From Syntrophomonas sp. DTU018 (GTDB taxonomy: Bacteria > Bacillota > Syntrophomonadia > Syntrophomonadales > Syntrophomonadaceae), in contig LFSR01000034.1 in NCBI GenBank assembly GCA_001513155.1, positions 1 through 64,000 of the forward strand: a stretch of 64,000 nt of DNA. The letters run 5' to 3'. Positions 33,359 to 42,865 of this stretch are shown one piece after another. Made by a program: the position numbers and the translations under genes. The notes below the pieces were generated by a model that was not told where the DNA came from, ran no database searches, and worked only from the letters and a program-made list of their open reading frames with translations. Positions within the stretch are counted from its first letter, which is position 1, and the number at the start of each line of letters is the position of its first letter.

Positions 33359-33642
33359 TGAGATAGCCACGCCCCTCACGGGCCTCGCAATTATTACCTG
33401 CTGCGCAGACTACGATGAACGAAAAAGTCACCATCTGTGTCATTGCTTGGGAAATAGCTCCCAATTGTGTCATTGCTGTGAAAATGGCTTTCATGTCAGT
33501 AAAAAGGCAACCATTGTGTCATCGCGAGCGCGTAGCGCGTGGCAATCTCTATGTCAACTAACGGTTGGGGTTAACAGATCGCCACGTCGCTCCGCTCCTC
33601 GCGATGACACAAAAGGAATCCTTTTCGAGGAATGACACATAA
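33359..33642. repeat. Composite MITE/REP-like repeat cluster
   Basis: It comprises the GAGATxGCCACGCCCC...CTCGCAATTATTACC unit (33359-33415), two partial TGTGTCATTGC copies (33436-33480) and a full TGTCATCGCGAG...GATCGCCACGTCGC...GCGATGACAC unit (33515-33610) with a trailing GGAATGACAC. The first arm also occurs at 42576 and part of it near 36910. The 414-nt gap 33244-33657 otherwise holds no gene; a minus-strand frame ending at 33300 is mostly repeat-derived. Confidence 0.8.
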
Positions 33643-33657
33643 ATTAAGGCAGGGCGG

Positions 33658-36600
33658 CTACGTTGTTTTCAGAGGATGAGCGGGGTCAGTGATAGCCCCA
33701 ATTTTTATGGCAAAAGAGGTTTTTTGCTCAATATCGTGATCGGTTATATAATGAACATCCAGCAAACCTTCCGTGCGGTAACCGGTTCTCAGGTAATTGA
33801 CTTCTGCCAGGGCCTGACTCCACCCGGCCAGCCATTGATCCAGCTCCTGGCGCTGCTCCAGGGAGCCCTGCACATGAATAAGCAGGTCTATGTCGCTGCC
33901 CGGGCCGGCTGTGCCGGTGTTGGTGCTGCCGATCAGGTAGACACCTTTCACACCGTAACGTTCAAAATCCAGGCGGTCAGCGATCTGCTTGGCCATATAA
34001 TAGCGCCAGCGCCAAAAAGTGTCGTCTCCCATCTTTTCAGCAGGGCGGGAGGATACATGGGCCTTTAGGGACAGGGGATCAGGCGAATGAGTTTGCTTGG
34101 AATAAGAGCCCAGGTAACCGATGGCTTGTTCCAGGTCGCCATTCATGGCAATATGCAAAGCACGTCCCTGGCTGGCCGCTGCTACGTCAATTACGTAAAT
34201 AACGTCCTCAAGGTAAGCGTATTCAGGCAATAGCTGGCTTAACAGGTTGGGAGAACGCTTTAGAAATGCTTCGTTAAATATGATGCCCTGGTCATCGGGA
34301 TACAGGGGCAAATAACGGATGCCGCTTTCCACCAGATCCTGAAAGAAGTGGGTGCCGAAGGACAGCTCAGGCTGGTAATGGGACTGGCGGCGGGCAATCT
34401 CGATTAAGGCTGCTGTATTGCATATGTCTGCGTAGCTGACCGGGACTCCCAGGCGAATGTCTCCCCGGCTTCCCCAGCGTCCCGGACCCATTAATATGAA
34501 ACCTCTGCGGGGCAGCAGGGCATTGAGCAGGCCAACCGCCCGGCCGGTTTTTATCATATCGTCCCGGTTTTCCAGACTGGCATAGCCGGCCGGATCAACA
34601 TATACGATATAAGAAATGTCGCTGATGGTTCCATTGCTGATCTGGCGCCGGGCCGAAAAGATTATATCCTTGTTGGGGATGTCCTGAGGAATAGCCGCAG
34701 GAGATGCCTCACCTGAGTAACCCTGAGGCCGGCACTGCAGCAGGTAAAAATCCTGGCCGTCACAGGCAAACTCTATATCCACCGGGTATCCCAGCCGCTC
34801 TTCCAGGGTTTTCAAAAGCAGGGCTGCTTTTTTGACAAAGGTGCTCTTGTCAACCAATCCATCGAAGGTGACAACCAGGTCGTCATGCTCAAAGTCGATT
34901 TCCCAGACATTACACTGAGCTATGTAATCTTCTTTTCTGACTGACACCAGCTGGTGAATGGAGGGAATCTGGCTGCCATACTGGCGCAGGAAAGAATCAA
35001 TCTCGATGGTTTCAAAGGTGTTGGTCTCCAGGTTTATGACGTCCATTTTTTTCGGGGAATAATACTTGATTTCGTCCGGCATCCTGTTAACCCTTAGGCC
35101 CGGCTGTCCCGGGGATATTAAAACCGGGAAATCATCGCTGACCCGGTCCACTGCCCGGGTGCCCAGCCCCATAACCATGCGAATCAGGCCGTCTTCCCGG
35201 CGGATACGGGGAGACCAGCGGAACTCATTGCGGCTTAAGGCTACGCCTGAATAGAGGGGAAGATAATAGGGGCCAATGCGGGTACCTACTACCTCCTGGA
35301 TCAGGATGCCCATTTCCTCTTGAAAGTCCAAAAGATTTCTTTCCGCCCGGTACTGGATGGAATCGGGACTGAAAACCGAGGCAAAGACTTCTACCACCGC
35401 ATTCGCCAAGGCTTCCAGGCGTTCCTCCTTACTGCCCTGGTTGGCCAGAAACAGGCTTTTGTACTTGCCGTAAAAGGAAGCCCCTAGTTGATCTTCCAGG
35501 AGACTGGAACTGCGTACAATGATAGGGTTAGTGCCGAAATCATCCAGAGCCAGGGCCAGGCTCTTGACCAGTTCGGGAGGAAACCGGCAGTTCTTCATCC
35601 TTTGAATAATATTAGGATAATCCATGCGGATTTGGGATAGGTCCTTGTACTTCTGTTCGTTTAAATCCTGCAGGTCATTGTAATGCAGGAACTCGGTTAA
35701 CTCATCAGTAGTGATATACCAGGTACGGGGTATTTTGATATCGGCCAGCAAGCTTTTTTCCTGGCTTTCTTGGAGGATAATCTGATGGGCCAGAAACAGA
35801 CCTGTGCCTTTCCCGCCGATTTTGCCGTGACTGTAGGCGGGGTAGATCACGCGGCTGACTAGACTGAAAAAGCTTTCTACGTCAATATAGCGACGGGCTG
35901 TATCGATGAACTCCAGGTTGTCCGACAGAAAGCGCTTAATGAGAGCTACCTGCAGCCAGCGCCGGGTAGTATAGGGCAGCAGGTCGGTGGAACCCGCCAT
36001 AGCCTCGTAACGCACCAAAGCATCAACAATTTCCGCTACCGAGGCATCAATCCGGCCGATGATTTTCACCAAACCATAGGCTTTTTGCTCCTGAATCCAT
36101 TTTTGCAGCCGCAAGGATATTTCCTGAGCAGACAGGTAGCGGGAAGCCACCTGGAAAATCCTGTCACTTATGCTGATCAGGTTGCCCAGAGGTACCCGGG
36201 CACTGGGGTAATTGTCATGATCGTTGTCAAAGGCTATTTTCCAGCCAGGGCTGTATTCCTGCAGTATATCCTCAGCCTCGGTTATACCGCTGGTTAAAAG
36301 ATGATTGATCATCCTGCGGCTGACATGCATAAGCATATCCGGATCGGTGCGGCGCAGCAGGTCAATTATTACCACCCAGTCCTGACCGGTTTCCCGCAGG
36401 CCGTTTTGAATCTTGGACTGTTCCCAGTCCAGGAGCACTTCCTTGACGCGCCGCTGCCAGATGGTCTGCCCGATACGGTTAGCAATGGTACGAATCAGCT
36501 TGTGCTCCTTTTCCAGGAAAACACCTTCCTCACTGGGAGGAACTTCCTGGGTATAAACCACTTCCAATCGGCCTGCTTCCTTGTCATCCACCTTGATAGG

Positions 36601-36849
36601 AACGCTTTCCACGTAAGGTGAGGAGCAAAAGCCAGGGGTTTGGTAACTGCGGTTGTCATAGATAATTCTGGCTTCACAGAGTTCGGGAAATTGCCAGCCG
36701 GAGGGAATGACCTGAACCAAAGCGGTGAATATTTCCGGCAAGGACAGGCGCCCATTGCCGAGGAGCTCATCCACCTGGTACAGGCAGTTGAGCTCCTTGG
36801 CTCTTTCATTCAGGAAATGCAGGTTTTCCTGGGATGAATCGTGACTCAT
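33658..36849 (-). CDS. PEP-synthase-like (PPDK N-terminal) protein fused to a nucleotidyltransferase domain
   Basis: 1063 residues from ATG 36849 (GAGAGG upstream); the frame extends further 5' but that part is repeat DNA. Residues ~1-160 look like a GAF-type sensory region. The pyruvate/PEP-binding ATP-grasp fold covers about 340-710 (GGKGTGLFLA near 343, IIVRSSSLLED near 444, DFYLLQCRPQG near 704). The phosphohistidine and PEP-domain modules of PEP synthase are absent. The last ~95 residues carry a minimal nucleotidyltransferase motif (LIGSTNTGTAGPGSDIDLLIH, near 970). The ATP-grasp part may phosphorylate or adenylylate an unknown partner. The function is not known. Confidence 0.75.
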   Translation of the reverse strand: MSHDSSQENLHFLNERAKELNCLYQVDELLGNGRLSLPEIFTALVQVIPSGWQFPELCEARIIYDNRSYQTPGFCSSPYVESVPIKVDDKEAGRLEVVYTQEVPPSEEGVFLEKEHKLIRTIANRIGQTIWQRRVKEVLLDWEQSKIQNGLRETGQDWVVIIDLLRRTDPDMLMHVSRRMINHLLTSGITEAEDILQEYSPGWKIAFDNDHDNYPSARVPLGNLISISDRIFQVASRYLSAQEISLRLQKWIQEQKAYGLVKIIGRIDASVAEIVDALVRYEAMAGSTDLLPYTTRRWLQVALIKRFLSDNLEFIDTARRYIDVESFFSLVSRVIYPAYSHGKIGGKGTGLFLAHQIILQESQEKSLLADIKIPRTWYITTDELTEFLHYNDLQDLNEQKYKDLSQIRMDYPNIIQRMKNCRFPPELVKSLALALDDFGTNPIIVRSSSLLEDQLGASFYGKYKSLFLANQGSKEERLEALANAVVEVFASVFSPDSIQYRAERNLLDFQEEMGILIQEVVGTRIGPYYLPLYSGVALSRNEFRWSPRIRREDGLIRMVMGLGTRAVDRVSDDFPVLISPGQPGLRVNRMPDEIKYYSPKKMDVINLETNTFETIEIDSFLRQYGSQIPSIHQLVSVRKEDYIAQCNVWEIDFEHDDLVVTFDGLVDKSTFVKKAALLLKTLEERLGYPVDIEFACDGQDFYLLQCRPQGYSGEASPAAIPQDIPNKDIIFSARRQISNGTISDISYIVYVDPAGYASLENRDDMIKTGRAVGLLNALLPRRGFILMGPGRWGSRGDIRLGVPVSYADICNTAALIEIARRQSHYQPELSFGTHFFQDLVESGIRYLPLYPDDQGIIFNEAFLKRSPNLLSQLLPEYAYLEDVIYVIDVAAASQGRALHIAMNGDLEQAIGYLGSYSKQTHSPDPLSLKAHVSSRPAEKMGDDTFWRWRYYMAKQIADRLDFERYGVKGVYLIGSTNTGTAGPGSDIDLLIHVQGSLEQRQELDQWLAGWSQALAEVNYLRTGYRTEGLLDVHYITDHDIEQKTSFAIKIGAITDPAHPLKTT

Positions 36850-36879
36850 GGCATCCCTCTCATAATTGCTGTGAAAATG

Positions 36880-37010
36880 GCTTCCCAATGTGTCATTGCG
36901 AGCCGCGTACCTTGACTCCTCGCAATTGTCACCTGCTGTGCAGGCCACGATGAATAGATGTAGGGGGCGATGCCCACATCGCCCCGAGAGGCTAATTGCT
37001 CAGCAATGAC
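36880..37010. repeat. MITE/REP-like repeat between two minus-strand genes
   Basis: It contains AATGTGTCATTGCGAG, then CTCGCAATTGTCACC, and ends in CAGCAATGACACG. Embedded is a hairpin GGGGCGAT...ATCGCCCC (36964-36985) not seen in the other copies. It supplies the spurious 5' extension of the ATP-grasp gene's frame. Confidence 0.7.
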
Positions 37011-37022
37011 ACGAAAAACGGC

Positions 37023-38309
37023 CTAGACCCAGCCTCTCATTTTTACTGCTTGAGCTACCCGGTTGATGGCGATTACATATGCGGCATCCCGCATGTAGAG
37101 GCTGCTGCGTTTGGCTAAATCATTTACGGCGTGGAAAGCGGCCGTCATCTTGGTATCCAGCTTGCTTAAAACTTCTTCTTTCTCCCAGTAATAATTGGCG
37201 TTGCTCTGTACCTGTTCAAAATAACTGCAGGTTACCCCGCCGGCATTGGCCAAAAAGTCAGGGATCATGAAAATCCTGCGGTGTTTTATTGCTTCATCGG
37301 CGTCAGGTGTAGTGGGGCCGTTGGCACCTTCGGCAATCAACTTGACTTGGGAACTGATTTTGTTGACATTTTCGGCAGTAATCTGGTTTTCCAATGCCGC
37401 TGGAATTAGTATGTCCACATCCTGTTCCAGCCAAGCCATGGCATCCAGGACTTCATAGCCCAGGTCACGGGCTTTGTCCTTGGTGATACCGCCGTAAACA
37501 TCAGTTATGCTGCGCAGTTCGTCCACATCAACCCCGTCTTTTTTGCGGAAGGTGTAAGCTCTTTTATCCACATTGTCCCAGCAGGATACGGCGATAACCG
37601 TGCCTCCCAACTGGCTAAACAGCTTGGCAGCATGCTGGGCCACATTGCCAAAGCCCTGAATGCTGGCGGTAGTATCCTTGATATTAATACCGCGGTCTTT
37701 CAAAGCTTCTCTTACTGTATATATTACCCCATAGCCGGTAGCCTCGGTACGTCCCAGAGAACCGCCCATGCCTACCGGTTTGCCGGTGATAAAACCAGGA
37801 TAGTGCCCTCCGGTGATGGTTTCGAATTCATCCAGCATCCACAGCATGTGCTTGCTGCTGGTCATTACATCGGGAGCAGGAACATCCAGGTAGGGACCGA
37901 GATTTCTTACTATCTGGCGCACCCAACCCCGGCACAGCCGTTCCTGTTCCTTTTCGCTTAGGTTGCGGGGATCACAGATAATGCCGCCCTTGCCCCCGCC
38001 CAGGGGAATATCCACCACTGCGCACTTCCAGGTCATCCACATGGCCAGAGCCCGGACTGTATCAGCAGTTTCCTCGGGATGGAAGCGAATACCGCCTTTG
38101 GCAGGTCCGCGGGCGTCATTGTGCTGAACCCTGAAGCCACGGAATACCTTGGTAGTTCCGTCATCCATCTTCACCGGGATGAGAAAATGGTATTCCCGCA
38201 ACGGTTGGCGCAGCAGGTCCCGGGTGGCCTGGTCCAGACCAATGATTTCCGCTACGCGGTCAAATTGTGCCTGAGCATTTACAAAGGGATTATACACACC
38301 GTTGCTCAT
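37023..38309 (-). CDS. Glu/Leu/Phe/Val dehydrogenase (glutamate dehydrogenase type)
   Basis: 428 residues from ATG 38309 with GGAGG 8 nt upstream. The substrate site is conserved (GPAKGGIRFHPE, MTWKCAVVDIPLGGGKGGI with the catalytic lysines, DVPAPDVMT) and the NAD fold begins ASIQGFGNVAQHAA. It interconverts 2-oxoglutarate and glutamate or a related amino acid. The size fits NAD-dependent hexameric glutamate dehydrogenase (gudB/gdhA-like). A likely promoter is at 38353-38380 on the minus strand. Confidence 0.88.
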   Translation of the reverse strand: MSNGVYNPFVNAQAQFDRVAEIIGLDQATRDLLRQPLREYHFLIPVKMDDGTTKVFRGFRVQHNDARGPAKGGIRFHPEETADTVRALAMWMTWKCAVVDIPLGGGKGGIICDPRNLSEKEQERLCRGWVRQIVRNLGPYLDVPAPDVMTSSKHMLWMLDEFETITGGHYPGFITGKPVGMGGSLGRTEATGYGVIYTVREALKDRGINIKDTTASIQGFGNVAQHAAKLFSQLGGTVIAVSCWDNVDKRAYTFRKKDGVDVDELRSITDVYGGITKDKARDLGYEVLDAMAWLEQDVDILIPAALENQITAENVNKISSQVKLIAEGANGPTTPDADEAIKHRRIFMIPDFLANAGGVTCSYFEQVQSNANYYWEKEEVLSKLDTKMTAAFHAVNDLAKRSSLYMRDAAYVIAINRVAQAVKMRGWV

Positions 38310-38352
38310 TAAAAAGCCTCCTCCAAATATCTCAAAAATGAAGTTATACAAA

Positions 38353-38380
38353 ATTATAGTATTTTGTACACACGAGACAA
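38353..38380 (-). promoter_or_regulatory. Promoter of the glutamate-type dehydrogenase
   Basis: On the minus strand TTGTCT (38380-38375) is 16 bp from TATAAT (38358-38353), about 44 nt before the ATG at 38309. Confidence 0.5.
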
Positions 38381-38489
38381 CAAGGCAGTCAGTAAGTATA
38401 CAGTATTCAGTAAGCTGATCTTAATAATATTATAAGGTATGTCTTGATGTTGCTCATGATAAAATTCATGGTAGAGAGGAGGTTGGCTT

Positions 38490-39806
38490 ATGTGTGATAC
38501 CATGGTGGCCATGGGAGAAGTCAGCCGGGACGGACGGGTATATTTTGCCAAGAACAGTGATCGCCAGCCCAATGAACCCCACATCATAATCCAGGTTCCC
38601 AGGCGGCAGCACCCCAAAGGTGCCCGGTTACGCTGCACTTATATTGAAATTGAGCAGAGCCCGGAGACTTACGCAGTTCTGCTGTTAAAACCCTCCTGGA
38701 TTTGGGGCTGCGAAATGGGCGCCAACGAATTTGGACTTAATATCGGCAATGAAGCGGTTTTTACCCGGGAGAAGTATGAGCCTGCCGGATTACTCGGCAT
38801 GGACCTGATCCGGCTGGCCTTGGAGAGATGCCGTACCAGCCAGGAAGCCCTGGAGCTTATTATTGATCTGCTGCAAAAGTATGGGCAGGGAGGCAACTGC
38901 GGGTATGAGAAACCCTTTACCTACCACAACTCCTTCCTCATAGCCGATCCCCGGGAAGCCTGGGTTTTGGAGACCGCCGGCAAGTACTGGGCGGCAGAGA
39001 AAGTCAGGGATATCCGGACTATATCCAACGGCCTTACCATCGGTTCCCATTATAATCGATCCCACCCTGACCTGATCAAGCATGCCCTGGAAAAGGGCTG
39101 GTGCAAATCGGAAGAGGAATTTAACTTTGCCCGCTGTTACAAAGACAAGCTGTTTACCTATTTCAGCGGCTCAGGCCAGCGCTGCAGCTGCAGCCAGCAG
39201 GTACTGGAAGCTGAAAAAGGCAAAATCGATGCCGCGGTTATGATGCAAGTTTTACGTTCCCACCATCCCTCTGTCCAGGGAAGGCAATTCCGGCAAGCAG
39301 GCCTGAAAAGCGTCTGCATGCACGGCGGAGGAATCATCGGCGACCATACTACCGGCAGTTATGTAGCCTGTTTATCGGATAAAAACCATCTTTACTGGGT
39401 AACAGGAGCCTCCACTCCCTGCCTGGCCATGTTCAAACCCTTGTGGTTTATGGAAAAAAATCCGGTGGTATTTGGCGAAGACCAGCAGCAGGAGGCCATC
39501 AGCTACTGGCAGCTGAGAGAGAGATTCCACCGCATGGTTATAAACGGGCAGGTAACCAACTTGGAATCCTACTATGAGAAGCGGGACCAGTTGGAGAAAT
39601 CCTGGCAGGAAACTGCAGCCCAGCTGGACGCAGAATCGGCCAGTGACAGTACCAGGATAGAATTTATGACCGAGGCCTGGCGACAGGAGGCCGAGGTTAT
39701 CCAGAAGTACATTGCTGAAAACCAAAACAAGCCCATCCGCCGCCGGGGCAATCCCTATTTTCGCAGCTATTGGCGTCGCCAGACCCAGCGTTTGGGCAGG
39801 ACTTGA
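38490..39806 (+). CDS. C69-family peptidase/secernin-like Ntn hydrolase
   Basis: 438 residues beginning MCDTMVA. Cys2 becomes the N-terminal nucleophile after loss of Met, as in dipeptidase PepD and secernin. Further family blocks are VYFAKNSDR, CEMGANEFGLNIGNEAVFT and YHNSFLIADPREAWVLETAGKYW (split in the fold). There is no signal peptide, so it is cytosolic. GAGAGGAGG precedes the start. It probably cleaves small peptides or amides. The gene is followed closely by glycerate kinase. Confidence 0.82.
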   Translation: MCDTMVAMGEVSRDGRVYFAKNSDRQPNEPHIIIQVPRRQHPKGARLRCTYIEIEQSPETYAVLLLKPSWIWGCEMGANEFGLNIGNEAVFTREKYEPAGLLGMDLIRLALERCRTSQEALELIIDLLQKYGQGGNCGYEKPFTYHNSFLIADPREAWVLETAGKYWAAEKVRDIRTISNGLTIGSHYNRSHPDLIKHALEKGWCKSEEEFNFARCYKDKLFTYFSGSGQRCSCSQQVLEAEKGKIDAAVMMQVLRSHHPSVQGRQFRQAGLKSVCMHGGGIIGDHTTGSYVACLSDKNHLYWVTGASTPCLAMFKPLWFMEKNPVVFGEDQQQEAISYWQLRERFHRMVINGQVTNLESYYEKRDQLEKSWQETAAQLDAESASDSTRIEFMTEAWRQEAEVIQKYIAENQNKPIRRRGNPYFRSYWRRQTQRLGRT

Positions 39807-39841
39807 TCCAATCATACACAGAACGGATGTGGTATCGATCA

Positions 39842-40984
39842 ATGCGTATTCTCATTGCTCCTGATTCTTTTAAGGAAAGCCTGACGGCGGTACAGGTAGC
39901 GGACTATATGGCCGCCGGAGTCAGGCAGGTATATCCTGAGGCGGATATCAAGCAGGTTCCTTTATCAGACGGGGGAGAAGGCCTGACCGAATCCCTTACC
40001 GCAGCATTGGGCGGGGTAATTAAACACTGCACCGTTACCGATCCTTGCGGGAATAAGGTCCAGGCTGCCTATGGGGTAGCGGGAGACCATACTGTCATAA
40101 TGGAGATGGCCCAGGCTTCCGGGCTGGAGTTGGTTCCCCGTGATAAACGCAACCCCTTGACCGCTACCACCTACGGTACCGGAGAACTGATCAAAGCGGC
40201 TTTGGATGAGGGATGCCGAACCATTATTATTGGTATAGGCGGCAGTGCTACCAATGATGGGGGAGCAGGCATGGCCCAAGCCTTGGGGGCACGGCTGCTG
40301 GACAGTTCCGGCCGGGAAATCAGCCGGGGCGGGGCAGGATTGCTGCAGCTGGACCGTATTGATGTTGCCGGTTTGGACCCTCGTCTGGCTGAAACTGAGA
40401 TCAGAGTGGCCTGTGATGTCACCAACCCCTTGTATGGACCCCAGGGAGCATCGTATATATATGGGCCCCAAAAGGGGGCCGATGCTGACATGGTCAAAAT
40501 TCTTGACCGGGCTCTGCAGCACTGGGCGGAGGTAATCAAGCGGGATCTGGGTATGGATGTTGCCGATATCCCCGGGGCTGGGGCTGCGGGGGGACTGGGT
40601 GCCGGCCTGCTGGCCTTTGCCGGGGGAAAGCTGCAGCCGGGGCTGGACCTGGTTTTGGAGGTACTGAAAATGGAAGAAATACTGGCCAGCGGGCTGGATC
40701 TGGTTATTACCGGCGAAGGTTCCATTAACCAGCAGAGCCTATACGGGAAAGTACCGGTGGGATTGGCCAGGCGAGCCAAACGGTATGGAATACCGGTGGT
40801 AGCTATTGTGGGCTCTATTGGGCCTGGCGCTGAAGCAGTATACCAGCATGGGATCGACGCAGTGATCAGCATTGCACCCGGACCCATAACTCTGGAGGAG
40901 TCCCTGAGCCGGGCCGGTGAATTGATCCGGGAAGCGGCCCACACTGCTTTACGCTTGTTTAGAATCGGGAGAAATAGTTTATAA
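39842..40984 (+). CDS. Glycerate kinase (GlxK/GarK family)
   Basis: 380 residues from ATG 39842; the ribosome site is weak and an ATG at 39827 is an alternative. Family blocks: MRILIAPDSFKESLTA, PLSDGGEGLTESL, IIGIGGSATNDGGAGMAQAL, GEGSINQQSLYGKVPVGLAR. It phosphorylates glycerate to 2- or 3-phosphoglycerate, feeding lower glycolysis. It starts 35 nt after the peptidase gene and probably shares its transcript. Confidence 0.88.
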   Translation: MRILIAPDSFKESLTAVQVADYMAAGVRQVYPEADIKQVPLSDGGEGLTESLTAALGGVIKHCTVTDPCGNKVQAAYGVAGDHTVIMEMAQASGLELVPRDKRNPLTATTYGTGELIKAALDEGCRTIIIGIGGSATNDGGAGMAQALGARLLDSSGREISRGGAGLLQLDRIDVAGLDPRLAETEIRVACDVTNPLYGPQGASYIYGPQKGADADMVKILDRALQHWAEVIKRDLGMDVADIPGAGAAGGLGAGLLAFAGGKLQPGLDLVLEVLKMEEILASGLDLVITGEGSINQQSLYGKVPVGLARRAKRYGIPVVAIVGSIGPGAEAVYQHGIDAVISIAPGPITLEESLSRAGELIREAAHTALRLFRIGRNSL

Positions 40985-41162
40985 CATGGTTTACAAAGGA
41001 GACAGCATAAGTTTAACCTGTAATCATGAGTTGAGATCCCCTCTGGAAATTATTATGCATAGCCGGCAGGGGAAAATGGAATCTTAATTGGAAAGAGGAG
41101 GGAAGAAAGATACGCAGCTAGAATAATCTACCTTATGTTTAACATGCGCAGGAGGGACTTCA

Positions 41163-42467
41163 ATGGATGGACTTTTTAAACTAACGGAACGCGGTACATC
41201 AGTTAAAACGGAAATACTGGCTGGGTTTACCACCTTCATTACCCTGTCTTACATAATTTTTGTTAACCCCAGTATTCTTGCTGATGCCGGCATTCCTAAG
41301 GAAGCAGCTATAGCTGCCACTATTCTTGCCTCCGTTTTCGCCACGCTTTTGATGGCTTTCTTTGCCAATTATCCGATAGTAGTGGCACCGGGAATGGGCT
41401 TGAATGCTTTCTTTACTTATACAGTAGTTCTGGGGTTTGGACTGCATTGGACGGTAGCTTTGGGAGCCGTTTTTATTTCCGGTATCCTGTTTTTTATCCT
41501 CACAGTTACCACAATACGTACTTATATTATTGATGCAGTGCCCCCTTCACTGCGGGCGGCTATACCGGTAGGTATCGGCCTGTTCATTGCTTTTATAGGT
41601 CTGCAGAATGCGGGAATAGTCCAAGGTGACCCATCCACCCTGCTGACCCTGGGTGACTTGACCCAGACCGGCACTATTCTGGCTATTTTTGGGCTGTTGC
41701 TGGCTGGTATCCTAATGGCGAGAGCGGTAAAGGGCGCATTGATTATCAGTATTCTGGTCACCACGGCTCTGGGCATGGTGGTGGGGGCCATACCCCTGCC
41801 CCAGAGCTTGGGAGATCTGGTCAGCTTAGATTTACCCAGTTTAGCTCCTACCTTTGGCAAGATGGATCTGCAAGGCGCTCTGGCTTTTGGGGTTTTAAAC
41901 ATTATCTTCACTTTTACCATGGTGGAACTTTTCGATAATATGGGAACTCTTATGGGCCTGCTGAGAAAGGCTAATTTAATGAAGGATGAGGGGCATCCCC
42001 CTGAGCTGGGCAGAGCTTTTGTGGCGGACTCCCTGGGTACCATGGCCAGTGCTGTTTTGGGTACCAGCACCGTTACTTCCTATATTGAAAGTGCTTCCGG
42101 GGTGGCGGAAGGCGGGAGAACCGGGTTAACTGCCATTACCGCTGCGGTGCTCTTCCTGGCAGCCCTTATCTTTGCTCCCCTAATCGGCTTGGTGCCGGGC
42201 TTTGCCACAGCGCCCGCGTTGATCATTGTCGGGGCGCTGATGCTGACGGAGATAGTGCACGTGGATTTCAAGGATTTTACGGAAACTTTACCCGCTTTTC
42301 TCACTATCATCGGCATGCCGCTGACTTACAGTATCGCCACCGGCCTGGGCTTGGGATTCATCGGTTATACCCTGGTGAAACTGTTTTCCGGCCGCTGGAG
42401 AGATATTCACTGGATGATGTATATTATCGCTATCCTGTTCGTAATCAATTTTGTGCTGCGGGCTTAA
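41163..42467 (+). CDS. AzgA/NCS2-family purine permease
   Basis: 434 residues with about twelve membrane segments. Family motifs: APGMGLNAFFTY in the first half, and GTSTVTSYIESASGVAEGGR in the second, the substrate-binding region of AzgA/GhxP/GhxQ transporters. It takes up adenine, guanine or hypoxanthine with protons. CAGGAGG lies just before ATG 41163. The 178-nt leader was inspected for a purine riboswitch and none was evident. Confidence 0.88.
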   Translation: MDGLFKLTERGTSVKTEILAGFTTFITLSYIIFVNPSILADAGIPKEAAIAATILASVFATLLMAFFANYPIVVAPGMGLNAFFTYTVVLGFGLHWTVALGAVFISGILFFILTVTTIRTYIIDAVPPSLRAAIPVGIGLFIAFIGLQNAGIVQGDPSTLLTLGDLTQTGTILAIFGLLLAGILMARAVKGALIISILVTTALGMVVGAIPLPQSLGDLVSLDLPSLAPTFGKMDLQGALAFGVLNIIFTFTMVELFDNMGTLMGLLRKANLMKDEGHPPELGRAFVADSLGTMASAVLGTSTVTSYIESASGVAEGGRTGLTAITAAVLFLAALIFAPLIGLVPGFATAPALIIVGALMLTEIVHVDFKDFTETLPAFLTIIGMPLTYSIATGLGLGFIGYTLVKLFSGRWRDIHWMMYIIAILFVINFVLRA

Positions 42468-42503
42468 GAAACTATTCATAGCAAGATAGCGGGAATCAAC
42501 AAA

Positions 42504-42535
42504 AAGGTAGCGGAAAATGAGGTTTCCGCTACCTT
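42504..42535 (+). terminator. Rho-independent terminator after the purine permease
   Basis: AAGGTAGCGGAAA (42504-42516) pairs perfectly with TTTCCGCTACCTT (42523-42535), with a 6-nt loop. Only a short T-containing tail follows, where the mobile-like repeat begins 3 bp later. Confidence 0.8.
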
Positions 42536-42537
42536 AC

Positions 42538-42820
42538 TTCAGACTGTCAAAGAAGTCTATTAGCGGTTAGACGTTCGAGATTGCCACGCTCCTTCGGGGC
42601 TCGCAATTATCACCAGAAGAACTGGCCACGATAAATGAAAAGTTACCTTTGGTGTCATTGCGAGCCCCTGGAAGGGGCGCGGCAATCTCCTTCTCTGCCT
42701 GCTATCCGGAATTGAGATCGCCACGGCACTTCGTGCCTCGCGATGACAAAGCGCAGTCATTTTCACAGCAATGACACATAAGATGGCCTTTTGGTATGTC
42801 AACTTTTTTGACACTCTCAA
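42538..42820. mobile_element. MITE-like element with terminal inverted repeats
   Basis: The left end TTCAGACTGTCAAAGAAG (42538-42555) matches the reverse complement of the right end (42803-42820) at 15 of 18 positions. Between them lie the GAGATTGCCACGC...CTCGCAATTATCACC unit, TGTCATTGCGAG...CGGCAATCTC, and GAGATCGCCACGGC...TCGCGATGAC blocks. No coding capacity is seen. The ends resemble those of the 47816-47973 copy. Confidence 0.7.
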
Positions 42821-42865
42821 TTAACTGTTGGACAGAATTTTTATGTTTAACCAGCGTCAAAGTTG

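Noticed and set aside
33300-33494. Short minus-strand frame ending ARMQEY, possibly a gene remnant
   Set aside because: Most of it is dispersed-repeat sequence; the last ~20 codons alone are too few to claim a gene.
40171-40944. 257-codon minus-strand frame
   Set aside because: Antisense to glycerate kinase, low-complexity Ser/Pro/Ala-rich product, no ribosome site.
40985-41162. Purine riboswitch before the AzgA permease
   Set aside because: I could not find the paired P1 stem or the conserved junction sequences of the purine aptamer.
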